A stretch of DNA of 64,000 bases, taken from Ashinkailepas kermadecensis. Taxonomy: Eukaryota; Arthropoda; Thecostraca; Neolepadidae. The position numbers were made by a program, and so were the translations under genes. Where the stretch lies: positions 124,001-188,000 of the forward strand of contig JAOTOM010004355.1 of NCBI GenBank assembly GCA_034440615.1, in the 5' to 3' direction. Below, one piece after another: positions 47,226 to 59,600 of the stretch (the stretch's first letter is position 1; every line of letters begins with the position of its first letter). Below the pieces are notes generated by a model that searched no databases, had not been told where the DNA came from, and saw nothing but the letters and a program-made list of their open reading frames with translations.

Positions 47226-48130
47226 CGCTGTGAGCTGTCTCGTGGCTAGTGGCGTCGGGCGTCGCCGACTGGTCCCCAGTCTTAGTTCGAGCTCAGTCTG
47301 CTGGAAGCAGCGAGCTGCAGCCCCTCCCCTCCCCTCCCCTTATGTATAGGTGGTGCCCCTTCGTCCGGGAAAAGCACCCCTTCAGGAAGGCTAGGGTGCA
47401 TCTTCCCCACCCTATGCTCAACAGATTTGCTACCCACAAACGCATCTGAGAAAAATGCGCCCCTTTGAGACGAAAAAGTGTCCCTTCAGTAAGCTTCAGC
47501 ATAATCCTCCCTACTTAACGGATTTCTCCGCGGAAGGCACCACTCCGAGGAAATGTGCCACTTCCCCAACGATAATTACTCGATCCACCCCTGCTAAGTG
47601 CAACCTTGTGCGCTTAAAATGCTCATGAATTCGGCGTTCGGAACACAAAACACTCGTTTCAATAGGTGCAGCTACGCGTGCCGTATCCCGAACACCGCTG
47701 TTCGGTTCGAGGAAAACACGGAAAATCGTCTGCGTTGTTTGCCGAACACTTGTAATCCAATAAAGACCGTGTTCAGTACATCAGAGCCTGCTAAACATGA
47801 TTGCACACCATCACAAGGCTTCACTGTAGCTGCTGTACAAGTTATCAGTAGCTACCAAAAAATACCGCCGCAATTGCCAAAAAATCACTTTTCTTCAGCC
47901 AACCGCCCTCGACAGTCTGAAAACGGATCCCGTGGTTTACGGTTGATCCGTACACAAAGAATCGGTACCACTGCGCGATCTGAACTTTTTTTCCGCAGAT
48001 AAAATTTGATTGCTCCCAAACACCGCATTTTTTTCTTATTTATGCGCCGGATGTGACTGGAGAGACTTGCAATGGTAGGTGTTCGGGAAAGAGAACGTTT
48101 TCGGATACCCCTTTTCCCTGGGAAGGTTAT
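47226..48130. repeat. Dispersed repeat related to 55106-55682
   Basis: The part 47670-48115 shares spaced text with 55310-55680 (for example TCACTGTAGCTGCTGTACAA and GGTAGGTGTTCGG). The ends are less clear here than in the other copy. No gene was recognised. Confidence 0.5.
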
Positions 48131-48660
48131 GTCACAATTTGTCCTTTCTTTTGAATACTAATTTTATGTTAAATTAGACAACTCAAAACCCCTTTTTTAT
48201 TCTTGGTTTGCACCCCAACTGAAAAGTAAGCCCTTGCAGAGGAAATGAGTGGTCACATTATGTTAACCACATTCATAAACATAGCATTCGAAAAATAAAT
48301 GCGAAGAATTCAAAGATTACCTTCAAAAACAGCTCAGGCTAGCTGAGGATATGTTAGGTTAAGCTAGGTATTTCTATTATAATTTTTGATAACCAAATTG
48401 TTTGGCAAATTTCCATAAAAACATAATTATGTTTCTTGCATGGAAGGCTAGGCTAGGTTAGGTTAGGTTATGTCACATCTTCTTTTATTTATATCGAACT
48501 TTACATTTCATCCTATATTACCGAACTCCAAGCCACTTTTTGGGCGTTATTTTGCCTCTCAACTGAACAGTATGAATTTGCAGAGGAAATGAGTGATCAC
48601 GTCACGTTCAGCACATTCATAAACATGGCATCAGAAAAAGAAAATCATAAAAATCAGAAA
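48131..48660. repeat. Dispersed TTAGG-rich repeat, two tandem relatives
   Basis: Two related stretches (48170-48340 and 48500-48660) share ACCGAACTC.. and CATTCATAAACAT text with 17640-17770. TTAGG-type words lie between them. Confidence 0.55.
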
Positions 48661-48689
48661 TTACCTTGAACTACAAATTTACCGGTAAA

Positions 48690-48800
48690 TAGGCAGGCTA
48701 ATAGGTATACAGGTACCTACCCAATTACCTATCTAGGTAGGTATGTAGGTAGGTATATTCACCATGGTGAAATAGTACCTAGGTACCTAGATACCTACAT
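48690..48800. repeat. TAGG tetranucleotide-rich tract
   Basis: Irregular TAGG and its complement (GTACCTA) words over about 110 bases. Confidence 0.75.
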
Positions 48801-50102
48801 CCTAATCGCTGCAAACTTATAGGTACTCACATGCATGCAGGGTATCCGCCTCTTTCACTAAAGGATTGCAGAAAATGGCGGCGTATTCACGTGGACACCG
48901 AGCCCCATAAACCCCACACAGATGCATCAAGGGAGAACTTACCACCCCATATACCCCAGCCAAGACCATTAACATACCAGCATGTCAACTGCCATCCAAT
49001 GAGCTCAGGATGTACTTTTAAAACACCCACCGACCAGGTTAGTGAAATTAGCGACAGATAATAGCCACATATAACAACAGGGAAAGACATGATATGTTGG
49101 GCAGATTCATATTCACATTTAGTTTGCTATGCGCCGGATATCGAAGCCGGATGGACTCTTCAGTTTCTCTTTAAAATTGATAGACAGGTAGTACACGGTA
49201 CACTGATCTTATGCGTACAAAATATAAGAGGGGCCTTGATAAACACTGCGTTATTCAAGGTCAAATGTCAGGGTAATTGAGGTCGGACTCTTCCAATTCC
49301 TCTAAATATTGTCACACGGTTAGTACCCACACGATGCACTGATCATCATGAGCAGAAAAGCTGACAAAATGCTTTGATCATTATATGATCATCACACAGT
49401 ATCATTTACCATGTATATATGCAGAGCGCGCGTCTCCCATGGTTCCGGCACATTCATTGTGCCACATACCTTCCGGCATTACAGTCATTGCAAACATGTT
49501 TACAAAACTCCCCTCCTGTGGTGAACCAATTCCTTGGTCTACATTCCCTGCTCTTAAAAATGCTCGGATCTAGGAACGTCCAAAAAATATCGAAACTCGG
49601 GTCATCCGAAGAATTCAAGTAACCTTCCCGTTCAACCTTCCCGTTCTCCAAATGACAATTCAACCGCCACTGAGTATTTAACTAATGAAGTAGGTCAGAG
49701 ACCCACCGCACTACCAACGAAGGACCATCCTTAAAAAATACACGAGATCGAGAAGGAATTTTGGGGACTTTCGTCAAACAAGATATTTCGTGAACAAGAA
49801 ATTTTTGTCAAAAGACGTATGGCTAGACTATATCTTGGGGGGGGGGGGGGGGTCAGCGTTCCCTATGAAGAAAATTCTGGCCTCGCGCCGTCAGGTTGTT
49901 TTTTTTTATCCAACTAAGTTCTACCACAGTTCGTTCGATTCAACGATCCTTCTTTCTACGTTCAAGACACAATACACGCAGACTGGGGATTCGTATAGCA
50001 GGATAGTGATTTCGATAACATGGTTCTGTTAGATTAAGGTAGCAGTGTTGAAAAAAAATATCGGAACGAGCTAAGAGAAATAAGGTGAAAATTCAAAAAC
50101 AC
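48801..50102. other. No gene recognised; G-run at about 49835
   Basis: Short frames only. An 18-base G-run lies near 49835-49852. Confidence 0.4.
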
Positions 50103-50105
50103 CGT

Positions 50106-51044
50106 GGGTCTGTTCCCGTCGCTGCACTAACCTCCACAAACCTCCACTGGTCGTTCCCCTCGCAAATCCGGTGGAGATTTTTCCTCCACCAACTTCCACC
50201 AGTGGAGCAAAAGCTCCACCAGCCCAGAAGCAGGGTCCAATCATGATTTTTCAGTTGAGCTCAATCACGGCGCACTTGCGCCATATATTTTCGCGTAAAC
50301 AACGTCCTCCATCATACGAATCTCATCTTCATGCATCAACTGAATACCAGGATCATCCTTCGCAAAGGAAATATGAAATTACTACAACTATGAACAATAA
50401 TCGAAGTAACAGATGCAGACCACAAACATGTTTTTTAGGCCTTTGATCTACGTCATTAGGCCTAAGGGAAGATGTTACTTTACCAGCCGGATCCGCCGCA
50501 ATTCCCGTGCCTAGAAGTACCGCCGTACTCCTGGCGCCGACTAAAATCCTACTCGAGCCCGATCGACGAGGTCGGGCAAGTTGAGATGAGGAAAAGTCAG
50601 CATCGGGTAGAGAAGCGCCTCGGGGCCGAGGGAGCCCGGCGGGTCCAGACACGAGATTATATGCTGTACGTTAAGAAGGCAGGGCAAACCGCAAAACAGG
50701 GGGAGACGATGCTCAACCGAGGGGAAAAAGAGTTCTGGTTCATCCCATAGGCGAAAATGACGTGTGCTCCCCGCAGTCTCTGAGGACGCATACATAGCCA
50801 GAAATAAAGACAAATTTGGAACTTTGTAAAACAAGGCATACCATGTACATTGTGCGATCATCTGGACAAACATTTGAAAGGCAATTTGGCCAATTTATGA
50901 TACAGCGCCAAATGCTTCATTTTTGTTGCGGAATTCACACCGCTGTCAGCTGATTTCTCCACCAAGCTCCACCGGTCGTTCCTGTGGGCCAGTCTCAACT
51001 AGCCTCCACTGAGTTCCTTCTGGTGGAGCCACGGGAACAGACCC
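50106..51044. mobile_element. 939-bp MITE, CGT target duplication
   Basis: Starts GGGTCTGTTCCCGT and ends, in reverse complement, GGGTCTGTTCCCGT. CGT lies on each side (50103-50105 and 51045-51047). GGG ends with a 3-bp duplication suggest the PIF/Harbinger group, though the usual target is TWA. Subterminal CTCCACC/GGTGGAG words are abundant at both ends. No transposase was recognised. Confidence 0.75.
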
Positions 51045-51147
51045 CGTCCCACACGAAACTAGTTGTCACTGTTCAATTATGTCACTTGAAGCAAGATACA
51101 GCCCAACTGGTCCTGCGATTTTCTTGGAGGTATGCGTGGCTCAGCGG

Positions 51148-51221
51148 GCCTCCGTGGCGCAATTGGTTAGCGCGTTCGGCTGTTAACCGGAAGGTTGGTG
51201 GTTCGAGTCCACCCGGTGGCG
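51148..51221 (+). tRNA. tRNA-Asn (anticodon GTT)
   Basis: The A box TGGCGCAATTGGTTAGCG, anticodon loop CTGTTAA, B box GGTTCGAGTCC and a TTTT terminator at 51228 are all present. The acceptor stem GCCTCCG pairs with CGGTGGC apart from one T-T mismatch; the anticodon stem has one G-T pair. The discriminator base is G. No intron. The one mismatch in the acceptor makes me slightly unsure it is fully functional. Confidence 0.92.
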
Positions 51222-51577
51222 CGTCGGCTTTTGGCCCCATTTCACAGTGACAGTGATAGGGATAGCAGCCGATGGCGAGTTACCGGCGTTACCCAGCTAC
51301 ATTCTACCGGAAGCGCACAGTTTGGGTGTCACCTTGAAAATCGAACAGCTGAATGCAATTTTCACAAACCCATTTCTGTGCAATTCACCCAGAACTAGGC
51401 AATTAGGTCACAGGGGTATGTAAATGCACCGCAGCCTACTTGAGTAGGACAAATATGCTTGAAAAGTATATCGAATCTGGCCCCGATCCGGATAATCATG
51501 TGTAGCGATCACGAGGATACTTTTTTCGATGCACACATACGTATTAGTAGGGCACAGCGGTGTGCATGCACCCGCTT
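51222..51577. other. No gene recognised
   Basis: Intergenic between tRNA-Asn and the minisatellite; nothing recognised. Confidence 0.4.
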
Positions 51578-51579
51578 GG

Positions 51580-52660
51580 TGCACCCTGTGGTGGTGGTTG
51601 GTGCACACCATGGTGGTGGTTGGTACACACCAGGGTAATGGTTGGTACACATCCGGGTGGTGGTGTTTGGTGCACATCAGGGTGGTGGTTGGTGCACACC
51701 AGGTTGGTGGTTGGTGCACACTGTGGTGGTGGTTGGTGCACACCAGGGCGGTGGTTGGTGCACACCAGGGTGGTGGTTGGTGCACACCATGGTGGTGGTT
51801 GGTGCACACTGTGGTGGTGGTTGGTGCACATCAGGGCGGTGGTTGGTGCACACCAGGGTGGTGGTTGGTGCACACTGTGATGGTGGTTGGTGCACACCAG
51901 GGTAGTGGTTGGTGCACACCAGGGCGGTGGTTGGTACACACCAGGGTGGTGGTTGGTACACACCAGGGTGATGGTTGGTGCACACCAGGGTAGTGGTTGG
52001 TGCACACCAGGGTGGTGGTTGGTGCACACCAGGGTGATGGTTGGTGCACACCAGGGTGGTGGTTGGTGCACACCAGGGCGGTGGTTGGTGCACACCAGGG
52101 CGGTGGTTGGTCCTCACCAGCGCGGTGGTTGGTGCACACCAGGGTGATGGTTGGTGCACACCAGGGTGATGGTTGGTGCACACGAGGGTGGTGGTTGGTG
52201 CACACGAGGGTGGTGGTTGGAACACACCAGGGTGGTGGTTGGTGCACACCAGGGCGGTGGTTGGTGCACACCAGGGCGGTGGTTGGTGCACACCAGGGTG
52301 GTGGTTGGTGCACACCAGGGTGGTGGTTGGTACACACCATGGTGGTGGTTGGTGCACACGGTTGTGGTGGTTGGTGCACACCAGGGTGGTGGTTGGTGCA
52401 CACCAGGGCGGTGGTTGGTACACACCAGGGTAGTGGTTGGTGCGCACCAGGGTGGTGGTTGGTGCACACCATGGTAGTGGTTGGTGCACATCAGGGTGGT
52501 GATTGGTGCACACCAGGGTGGTGGTTGTTGCACATCAGGGTGGTGGCTGGTGCGCACCAGGGTGGTGGTTGGTGCACACCAGTGCGGTGGTTGGTGCGCA
52601 ACAGGGTAGTGGTTGGTGCGCAACAGGGTGGTGGTTGGTGCACACTAGGGTGGTGGTTGT
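51580..52660. repeat. 22-bp minisatellite, about 49 units
   Basis: The unit is GTGCACACCAGGGTGGTGGTTG with few substitutions. Because 22 is not a multiple of three and the unit lacks stops in most frames, several long frames (up to 278 codons) run through it on both strands; I do not call them genes. It directly joins the 3' end of a CR1 LINE at 52665. Confidence 0.95.
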
Positions 52661-52664
52661 TCAT

Positions 52665-54884
52665 GTCCTCCCTCAATCTCCTATAATTAAGTGAGTACAT
52701 ATCTAATGCCAGAAGCCATTCTCCATATTCTAAGTGGCCTATTCCACTGATTAGTCTAGTTGCTTTGCGCTGCACTCTTTCTAACATATCTATATCTTTG
52801 TCTAGATAGGGGCTCCATGCTTGTACATAATATTCCAAGTGGGGTTGCACATATGCAAAGTACAGTTTTTCATGACTTCCTTGCTCGTATATCTCACACT
52901 TATATTAATGAGTCCCAGCATTCTGAGTGCCCTGTTCCTAGCTGAGATACATTGTGTTTCCGCTTTAAGGTCTTTTGAAACCAAACCACCTAAGTCTTTT
53001 TCCTCTTCAATAACATCCAGTTCCCTCCCTCCCATTGTATGTATGAAAGTCTCACCTCCCCGATGCATACCCTTACACTTATCATAGTTGAAAGACATCT
53101 GCCATTGATCAGCCCACTTTTTAGGTCCCCATGTCTAGTTGAATATTACTAGATTGATCACTACTGTTTGCCACTCTTACCAGCTTGATGTTATCAGCAC
53201 ATCTGAACACTATTACTCAGCCCTACCTCAATGTTATTCACAAAGATCATAAAGAGAAGTGGCCATAGAACAGTGCCCTGTGGTACTCCACTCCGAACAT
53301 CCCTGTGTTTCCTTTCCCTCAACCATGCTTCAATCGAACCTATAACTTTTCCAATAATCCCATGTTGGTGTAGTTGATGAATTAGCCTCCCATGTGGAAC
53401 TTTATCAAAAGCTTTGCTAAATTCCAAGTACACAACATCCATCCAGCTTTGATTGTCTACATCTTCTCCCTCTGCTTCGTCTCTCCATGAACTCCCATAG
53501 GTTAGTTAAACAAGACCTTCGAGATCGAAATCCATGTTGAGTGTCCCTTAAAAGGTTTTGCTTACCAAGATGGATCTGAACATTCTGTTTAACCAGATTT
53601 TCTTGTACCTTGCAAACTATTGAGGTCAAACTGACCGACCTGTAGTTTCCTACACACTTCATACTTCTCTTTGTGAAAATTGGTACTACGTTTGCATTTC
53701 TCCTATCTTCAGGTACTTCAGAATATTCCATAGACAGCCTGAGAATGATACCTAGGGGAACTGCTAAGGCTTTGGCACATACCCTACTACCCTAGCATAT
53801 ATATCATCTGGTCCAGAAGCTTTATTAGGTTATATATTCTGCAAGTGCTTTTCTACAGCTTCTGTAGTTATTATAAGATCCTCAAGCCCATCACCTGTCA
53901 TGGCATAACCTTCAGTTGAATATATTGTACAAAAATTATCTTCAGTAAAGACTGATGATAATTGCTTGCTTAGGGATTTCAAAGTATCACAATTATCAAC
54001 CACTATTTCCCCATTTACCTCCTTTGGCCCTACACGACACTTTTTAGCCTTAAATTTGTAGAAGCTGAAGACTCTCTTAACATATTCTTCTAAACATTTT
54101 CGAGCTAATTTGAGTTCAGCCAGTCTTTTAGATGCCCTAGCACACCTCCTAACTATATTTCTAGCTACTTTATAGGATTCAAGTTTTACCTCAGAGTTAG
54201 CATCTTTTAGTTTCTTGAATGTCTGTTTCTATGACTCCAGTAAATGCTTTACTTCCCTGGTCAGCCATGAAGGGTGTTCAACCCTGGTTAATATAATTTA
54301 CCTATCGGTAATCAACCTATCCTGAACGTGAAATAGTTTATATTTTATTATTCACCACATTTCATAAGCATCTAAGCCCTTCCATAAGACTTCCCAATGA
54401 ATGTCATTCAGGAAGATCCTTAAATCATTGTAATTACCTTTAGCAAAATTTGGAATCAATGTTTTATTGGTTCTTACACTTCCAACATACAATGAGAAGG
54501 GTATAATGCTGTGATCACTATTACTGAAGGTCTCTCCTATGTTCACATTTTGTACAAAATGTTCCCTATTTTGTTAGCACAATATCTAATATTTCATTTT
54601 CCTTCGTAGGTTCATGTGTCATTTGACAGAAGAACATTTCCTCAAAACAAGCCATGAAACTTCTTCCCGATTTGCTTAGACCTACAGTTTTGCTTCCCAA
54701 TCATGTTATGTTGAAATCCCCCAGCAAAACAGTTCTCTCCTGCACTCTCCTACTTATCTCTTCCTGCATCAACGTGTCAGTGTTTTCATTCTGGTCTGGT
54801 GGTCTATAGAATACCCCAATCTTAAATTGTGTTCCATTCTTCGGAATGATATCTAACCACAAGGATTCTACTCCTCCACTATGT
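52665..54884 (-). pseudogene. CR1-clade LINE ORF2, 3' part
   Basis: From high to low coordinates on the minus strand: endonuclease end (FYRPPDQNEN near 54800, then SNSDHSIIPF near 54520), the linker, then RT (NYRSVSLTSIVCKVQENL, QHGFRSRRSCLTNL, VVYLEFSKAFDKVPHGRL, SGVPQGTVLWPLLF) and the C-terminal thumb (QPHLEYYVQAWSPYLDKDI, ERVQRKATRLI). This is a textbook CR1 order. Many shifts and stops inactivate it. Its 5' part lies at 61557-62146 beyond a hAT insertion. Confidence 0.9.
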
Positions 54885-55025
54885 ATACTATCCAGAATTG
54901 TGCTCCACTCAAATTTTTTAATCGGCTCACATTTGACTCATGGATCTTGAGATCCGATTCAACTCACGACTCATAAACCATATGATTTGGTGTGCACTGC
55001 CCACACACTTATATATATTATTTAT

Positions 55026-55029
<4 letters not shown>

Positions 55030-55101
<72 letters not shown>
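55030..55101. repeat. AT microsatellite
   Basis: A 72-base AT run adjacent to a TA-targeting MITE. Confidence 0.97.
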
Positions 55102-55103
<2 letters not shown>

Positions 55104-55105
55104 CA

Positions 55106-55682
55106 TAGGGGAAGAAGGGGGGTCCTGAACACCCTAGGCATTATGCAAGAAATAGCTCTACTGCTGCTTCTGTATGGCTGAACCAGTAATTGTACTGTGT
55201 TTACTGAACAAAAAAATGAACAAGCTATCCATATTCAAACAGTTCATTTCAATGAAAGTCCTCTAACCACTTGCAAAGAGCAACATTAAAACAGATGATT
55301 ATTTTATAGCGGTGTGCCGTATCCTGAACATGAAAATGTTGTTGTTCAGGATTACCTCACTGTGGCTGTTGTGGTACAAGCTATTAGTAGCACTAAAAAA
55401 ATATGGTGTAATTGCAAAAAAAAATTGGAAGTCACTTCCTTATGGTTTCCTAAAGTCAACTGCTCTTCGAAGCCTACAATGGTTCCGGTGAACTTTGCAA
55501 CCTCTGTACACAAAGAATTGGAAGAATTATGTGATCAGACGTTCATGTTTGTGTAGCGACAGGTCCATCATTTATGAATACCTCCATCTTTTTGTTATTT
55601 ATGCACTGAACATGATGTGGGAGACGACCAAAGGTAGGTGTTCAGAAAACAGAACGTGTTCAGATATCCCCCTCTTCCCCTA
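55106..55682. mobile_element. MITE with TAGGGGAAGA ends
   Basis: Begins TAGGGGAAGAAGGGGG and ends, in reverse complement, TAGGGGAAGAGGGGG. If TA is the target duplication this is a Tc1/mariner-type MITE of about 575 bp. Related text occurs at 47670-48115. Confidence 0.65.
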
Positions 55683-56664
55683 TATGTGATGTGAAAACAG
55701 TTATTACAAAAGTGATTTATTCGGCAGACAGTTTGATGTCTACGCATCTTCATCTGTGTCTAATTAAAGAAGGGAATTAGTATTTATTTAGACGCCAATG
55801 AAGATGCTCTAACATTGAAACATCTTGATCTGTTGAATATATTATTTTTGCTAAAACTTTGGTTATAATTGGAGATCAAGGTAAATTGTGATTCTTTGCA
55901 ATTTTTATTTTGACTGCCTGGTATTTTAACGTAAAAAATGACGATGCGACCACTCATTTTCCCTGCAAATGATAACTTTTCAGTTGGCAAAGAAATAAAC
56001 AATCAAAATCTTCACTCTACAAATATAGCACATCCCGTATAATCATCCGTACCTGGTGTGTCATAGACGTGATAAAGAAGAAGTTCAACACTTCATGCAC
56101 TCAATGTAATACTCTGACATCGAAAACCGTATGTTTCTGCCTTAATTCGGTATCAATTCGGCATATATTCGGTATATATTAGGTATATATCGCCTTGGGC
56201 ACAGCCTTGACTCGATAGGCCTTGGGCACAGCTGTCCAATACATCCTCAAAGGTTTAGTATGTATATGTACTAAGAAGGGAAGTGTGTTTAGTAAGGATA
56301 TTTACTAAATTTCGGGAAGTTTCATAGGTATTGTTACTGAAGTTACCTATACAATAGGTGGTTTTACAGCGGATTTTTGCTCCCAGGTCAAGTGGTCCCA
56401 AGAGCAATATAGAGGGAGAAGACCCGTAGTTAAATTATTTTCTTCGACTGATTTATTAGATAGAAATACTTGAACTTGAAGTGCTTATATCTTGGAAATT
56501 TTTCATTTTCCAAATGAATGAGTCAAATTCGTTGAAATCACATTAGAAAACACCACAAAAACAACATTTTGATAAATAATGTGTGCCATCTTTACACAAA
56601 TCCTGTAATTGTCGATGGAAAGAATCAACCTCAATATAGGCGTCACTCACTTGTTCTCTCAGTC
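55683..56664. other. No gene recognised
   Basis: AT-rich interior of the hAT unit, with dispersed-repeat text (55915-56000 resembles the inverse of 17700-17760). No coding content was recognised. Confidence 0.4.
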
Positions 56665-59600
56665 TCATGATATTGTATTGTATTTGTATTGTATTACACG
56701 CATAGGGTGATCCACTATTGCAGTGGCTATTAAGCCCCGAGTCATGGGTAAAGAAGTAAAAACAAAAACATGAAACTTACAGTCGAAAACATACATGCAA
56801 GCAGTCAAATGCACACATACGTCTGTCTCACAATATTGCTCCGGAGTAAAAACATGGTCAAAAACATACATGCAGAACAGTCAAATACATAGCGTGTCTA
56901 AGACGCCGGGCTGTCAGGTAGCCCAGCCAGCAGGTGCCGCTTAACGGCGCGCGTAAATTGTTGCGGTGTCAGTTCAGTGAGCTCAGCTGGGAGCCGGTTG
57001 TACCTATCAGGCGCTCTGCACAAGAAGCGCCGCTTCCCAGTCTCAGTCTTTGAGCGAGGAACATGAAGCAGCTGGTCTTGCCGTGTGTTCCGCTCTCGGA
57101 CTGAGCTGTTCTGCCTGAAGCCAGATGCAAGTGTTTCCGGCTCGCCACGCGTCATGAGCCTGTGAGCCAGGCTGAGCGTGCTGATGTTGGCAAGTTGTTG
57201 GGCAGTCGGCCAGCCCAGCCTCTCCCGCAAGTCGGACACGTGGTCAAATTTACGACGGCCGAATATAACTCGTGCGCCAAAGTTCAAGATTTTTTGGATT
57301 TTATGCATGTTCCTTTTTGTGCCATTGCCATATACCGAAATGCAGTATCTGACGTGCGAGAGGACAAGGGCCGTGACGAGTGTGGTGATCATGCCGTCTG
57401 GTATGAGGTTGCGGGCATGGGAGAGGCCGGCCAGGGTGCCTGTGCAGCAGCGGCTGACGTGAGATACGTGAGCGTCCCATGACAGAGTTTGGTCGAAAGT
57501 GATACCCAGATTTTTAACCTCGCTACAAGGCTTGAGGGGTGCGTCACGGAAGGTGACTTGAAAATTTGGGAGGTTGCGCAGATTTTGGCGGCTTCCGAAG
57601 GTAATCAACTGAGTTTTCGTCGCGTTAACCTTGAGGGCGTTCGCGCGGAACCAAACGTCTAAAGAGCCGAGAATGCTCTCCATATGGGAGATGAGTGCTG
57701 GGAGTTCGTTTTTCCTGCCGGTGACCAGCACCTGGGTGTCGTCCGCATATTGCACGACGTTGCCTTCCGGTGAAAACAACGCCATATCATTCGCGAAGAC
57801 GCTGAACAGCAAAGGCCCCAAGGCCGACCCCTGGAAAACACCCATGGTGTTCGCCCGTGGCTGTGATACCCCTGAGCCCGTCAATGTTACGCTCTGAGTG
57901 TGACCTCGGAGGTAAGACTCAAACCAGGAGGTTTCGACGCCGTATAGACGGAGTTTTCGCAGTAAAATGTCGTGGTCTATGATGTCAAAGCATTTGCTGA
58001 GGTCTATGAGGCATAACAGCGAGATCTCCCCACTATCGGTGGCAGTGAGGATTCGGTCGGTGACTGATAGGAGCGCTGTTTCCGTGGAGTGATGGGGTCG
58101 GAAACCGTGCTGGGAGGCAGACAAGAGATGGTTTTGGGAGAGGTAGTGGTAGAGCTGCTTCTGCACCACCCTCTCTACCACTTTGGAAATGACCGGTATG
58201 ATTGAGATGGGCCTGAAATTAGATGGGTCTGCTGGATCGCCAGACTTGTGGATGGGGTGGATAATGGAATGTTTCCAGGAATCAGGGAATTCAGACTGGG
58301 TTAGGGAGGCGTTGATGATGTGTAGTAGGACGTCACCGATGGCTGTGTAACTCAACTTAAGTGCGCGGATACAAAGGCCATCTGATCCGCGCGCTGCTGA
58401 GCTGCGCATGGTGAGGATAGTTCGATGTAGTGTAGTGAAGTCAGTAGGCAGTAAAACAAACGCGCAGGCGCCGACACGTGGCAGGCGGCAGTCAAGGGCC
58501 GGGACTTCGCCGAGTGCAGCGATTTCGGCAGCTACCTTCGGTCCCACAGACACAAAGTAGGCGTTCAGGTCATCGCCTGCTAGCTGGGGCTGGACCTTCT
58601 GGGCTGTCTTTTTGCTGGCTATGACGGCCCGCAAATTACGCCAGACCGTGTGTGCCCCCTGTTCGTGTATCCGCTTTGTGATGTCGGAGCGTGTGTCGCG
58701 GCGGATGGCGGACCTGACAGCTCGGTTGAGCTCGCGATATCCCGTTGATTCCCTCCCTCCGTCACGCAACACCTGACGGCGCCGGGCCATGAGCGCTTTC
58801 GTGTCAACGGTGACTGGAGGTGCAGTGGGGTTGCGAATGGTGACATTCCGCTCTGGTGCATGCGAGTCGAGAATAGGTAAAAACGTCGTCAAAAAGTTGC
58901 GCCATTTGTCGCAGACAGTCGGAGAATTATAAACTCCCCCCCAGTCAGCACTGTGTAAATCGTGAAGAAATGATCCCATTTCAATCCGCTTAATACATCG
59001 AGAGCGCACAACAGTTGGCTTGCATCTGCTACGAGGCACGTTTACGCGAGTACACACATAGGAATGAGGACTAAAATGACAGTGACTAGTACGGCATTCT
59101 TTAACAACGTCGCGGTTTTGCACGATGCAAACATCCAACAATGAACCCGTGGCATACGTTGATGAAGTGACGGTTTGGCACAAGGAGTAATCACGCAAAA
59201 ATTCCTCAAGACGCAGACGACCACGATCATGGCGAGTCTTCTTCAGGTCACAATTAAGATCACCGCACATTATGACGGTTGCAGAAGGGTGATTGATGTA
59301 GACACGCTGAAGCTGCAACTCCAGATCCTCAAAATCTGCTTGAAGAGCAGTTGCGGTGTGTCTTGGAGGTCTGTACAAGCTGCAAATGACCAGCTGACGG
59401 CCTCTGTCGAGCTTGATGATGCTCCAAAGGGACTCTAATTTGCTCTCCGTGTTGCTGGCAACGCCGAGTTTCATTGTCGATGCTGTGATGCCTTCCTTAA
59501 TGGCGACAGCTACACCTCCGTAGCCACGACGATCCGGGCGGTCGGCGCGGTGGAGCGTGTAGCCAGGGAGGACCAGCAGTCTGTTCGGTGTGCTCGGTCT

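Noticed and set aside
47247..47597. hAT element with TAGTGGCGTCGGGCG start
   Set aside because: The right side has a plausible CCCCTGCTA end, but no 8-bp duplication could be matched.
48873..48908. Second ATGGCGGC first exon
   Set aside because: The frame ends after 11 codons with no donor site.
51580..52660. Open frames up to 278 codons (Cys/His/Pro or Gly/Trp-rich) in the 22-bp array
   Set aside because: Frames are open on both strands because the unit lacks stops; there is no start context or non-repeat extension, so it is a minisatellite.
51580..52660. CRISPR-like array
   Set aside because: Units are contiguous with no unique spacers, and the genome is eukaryotic.
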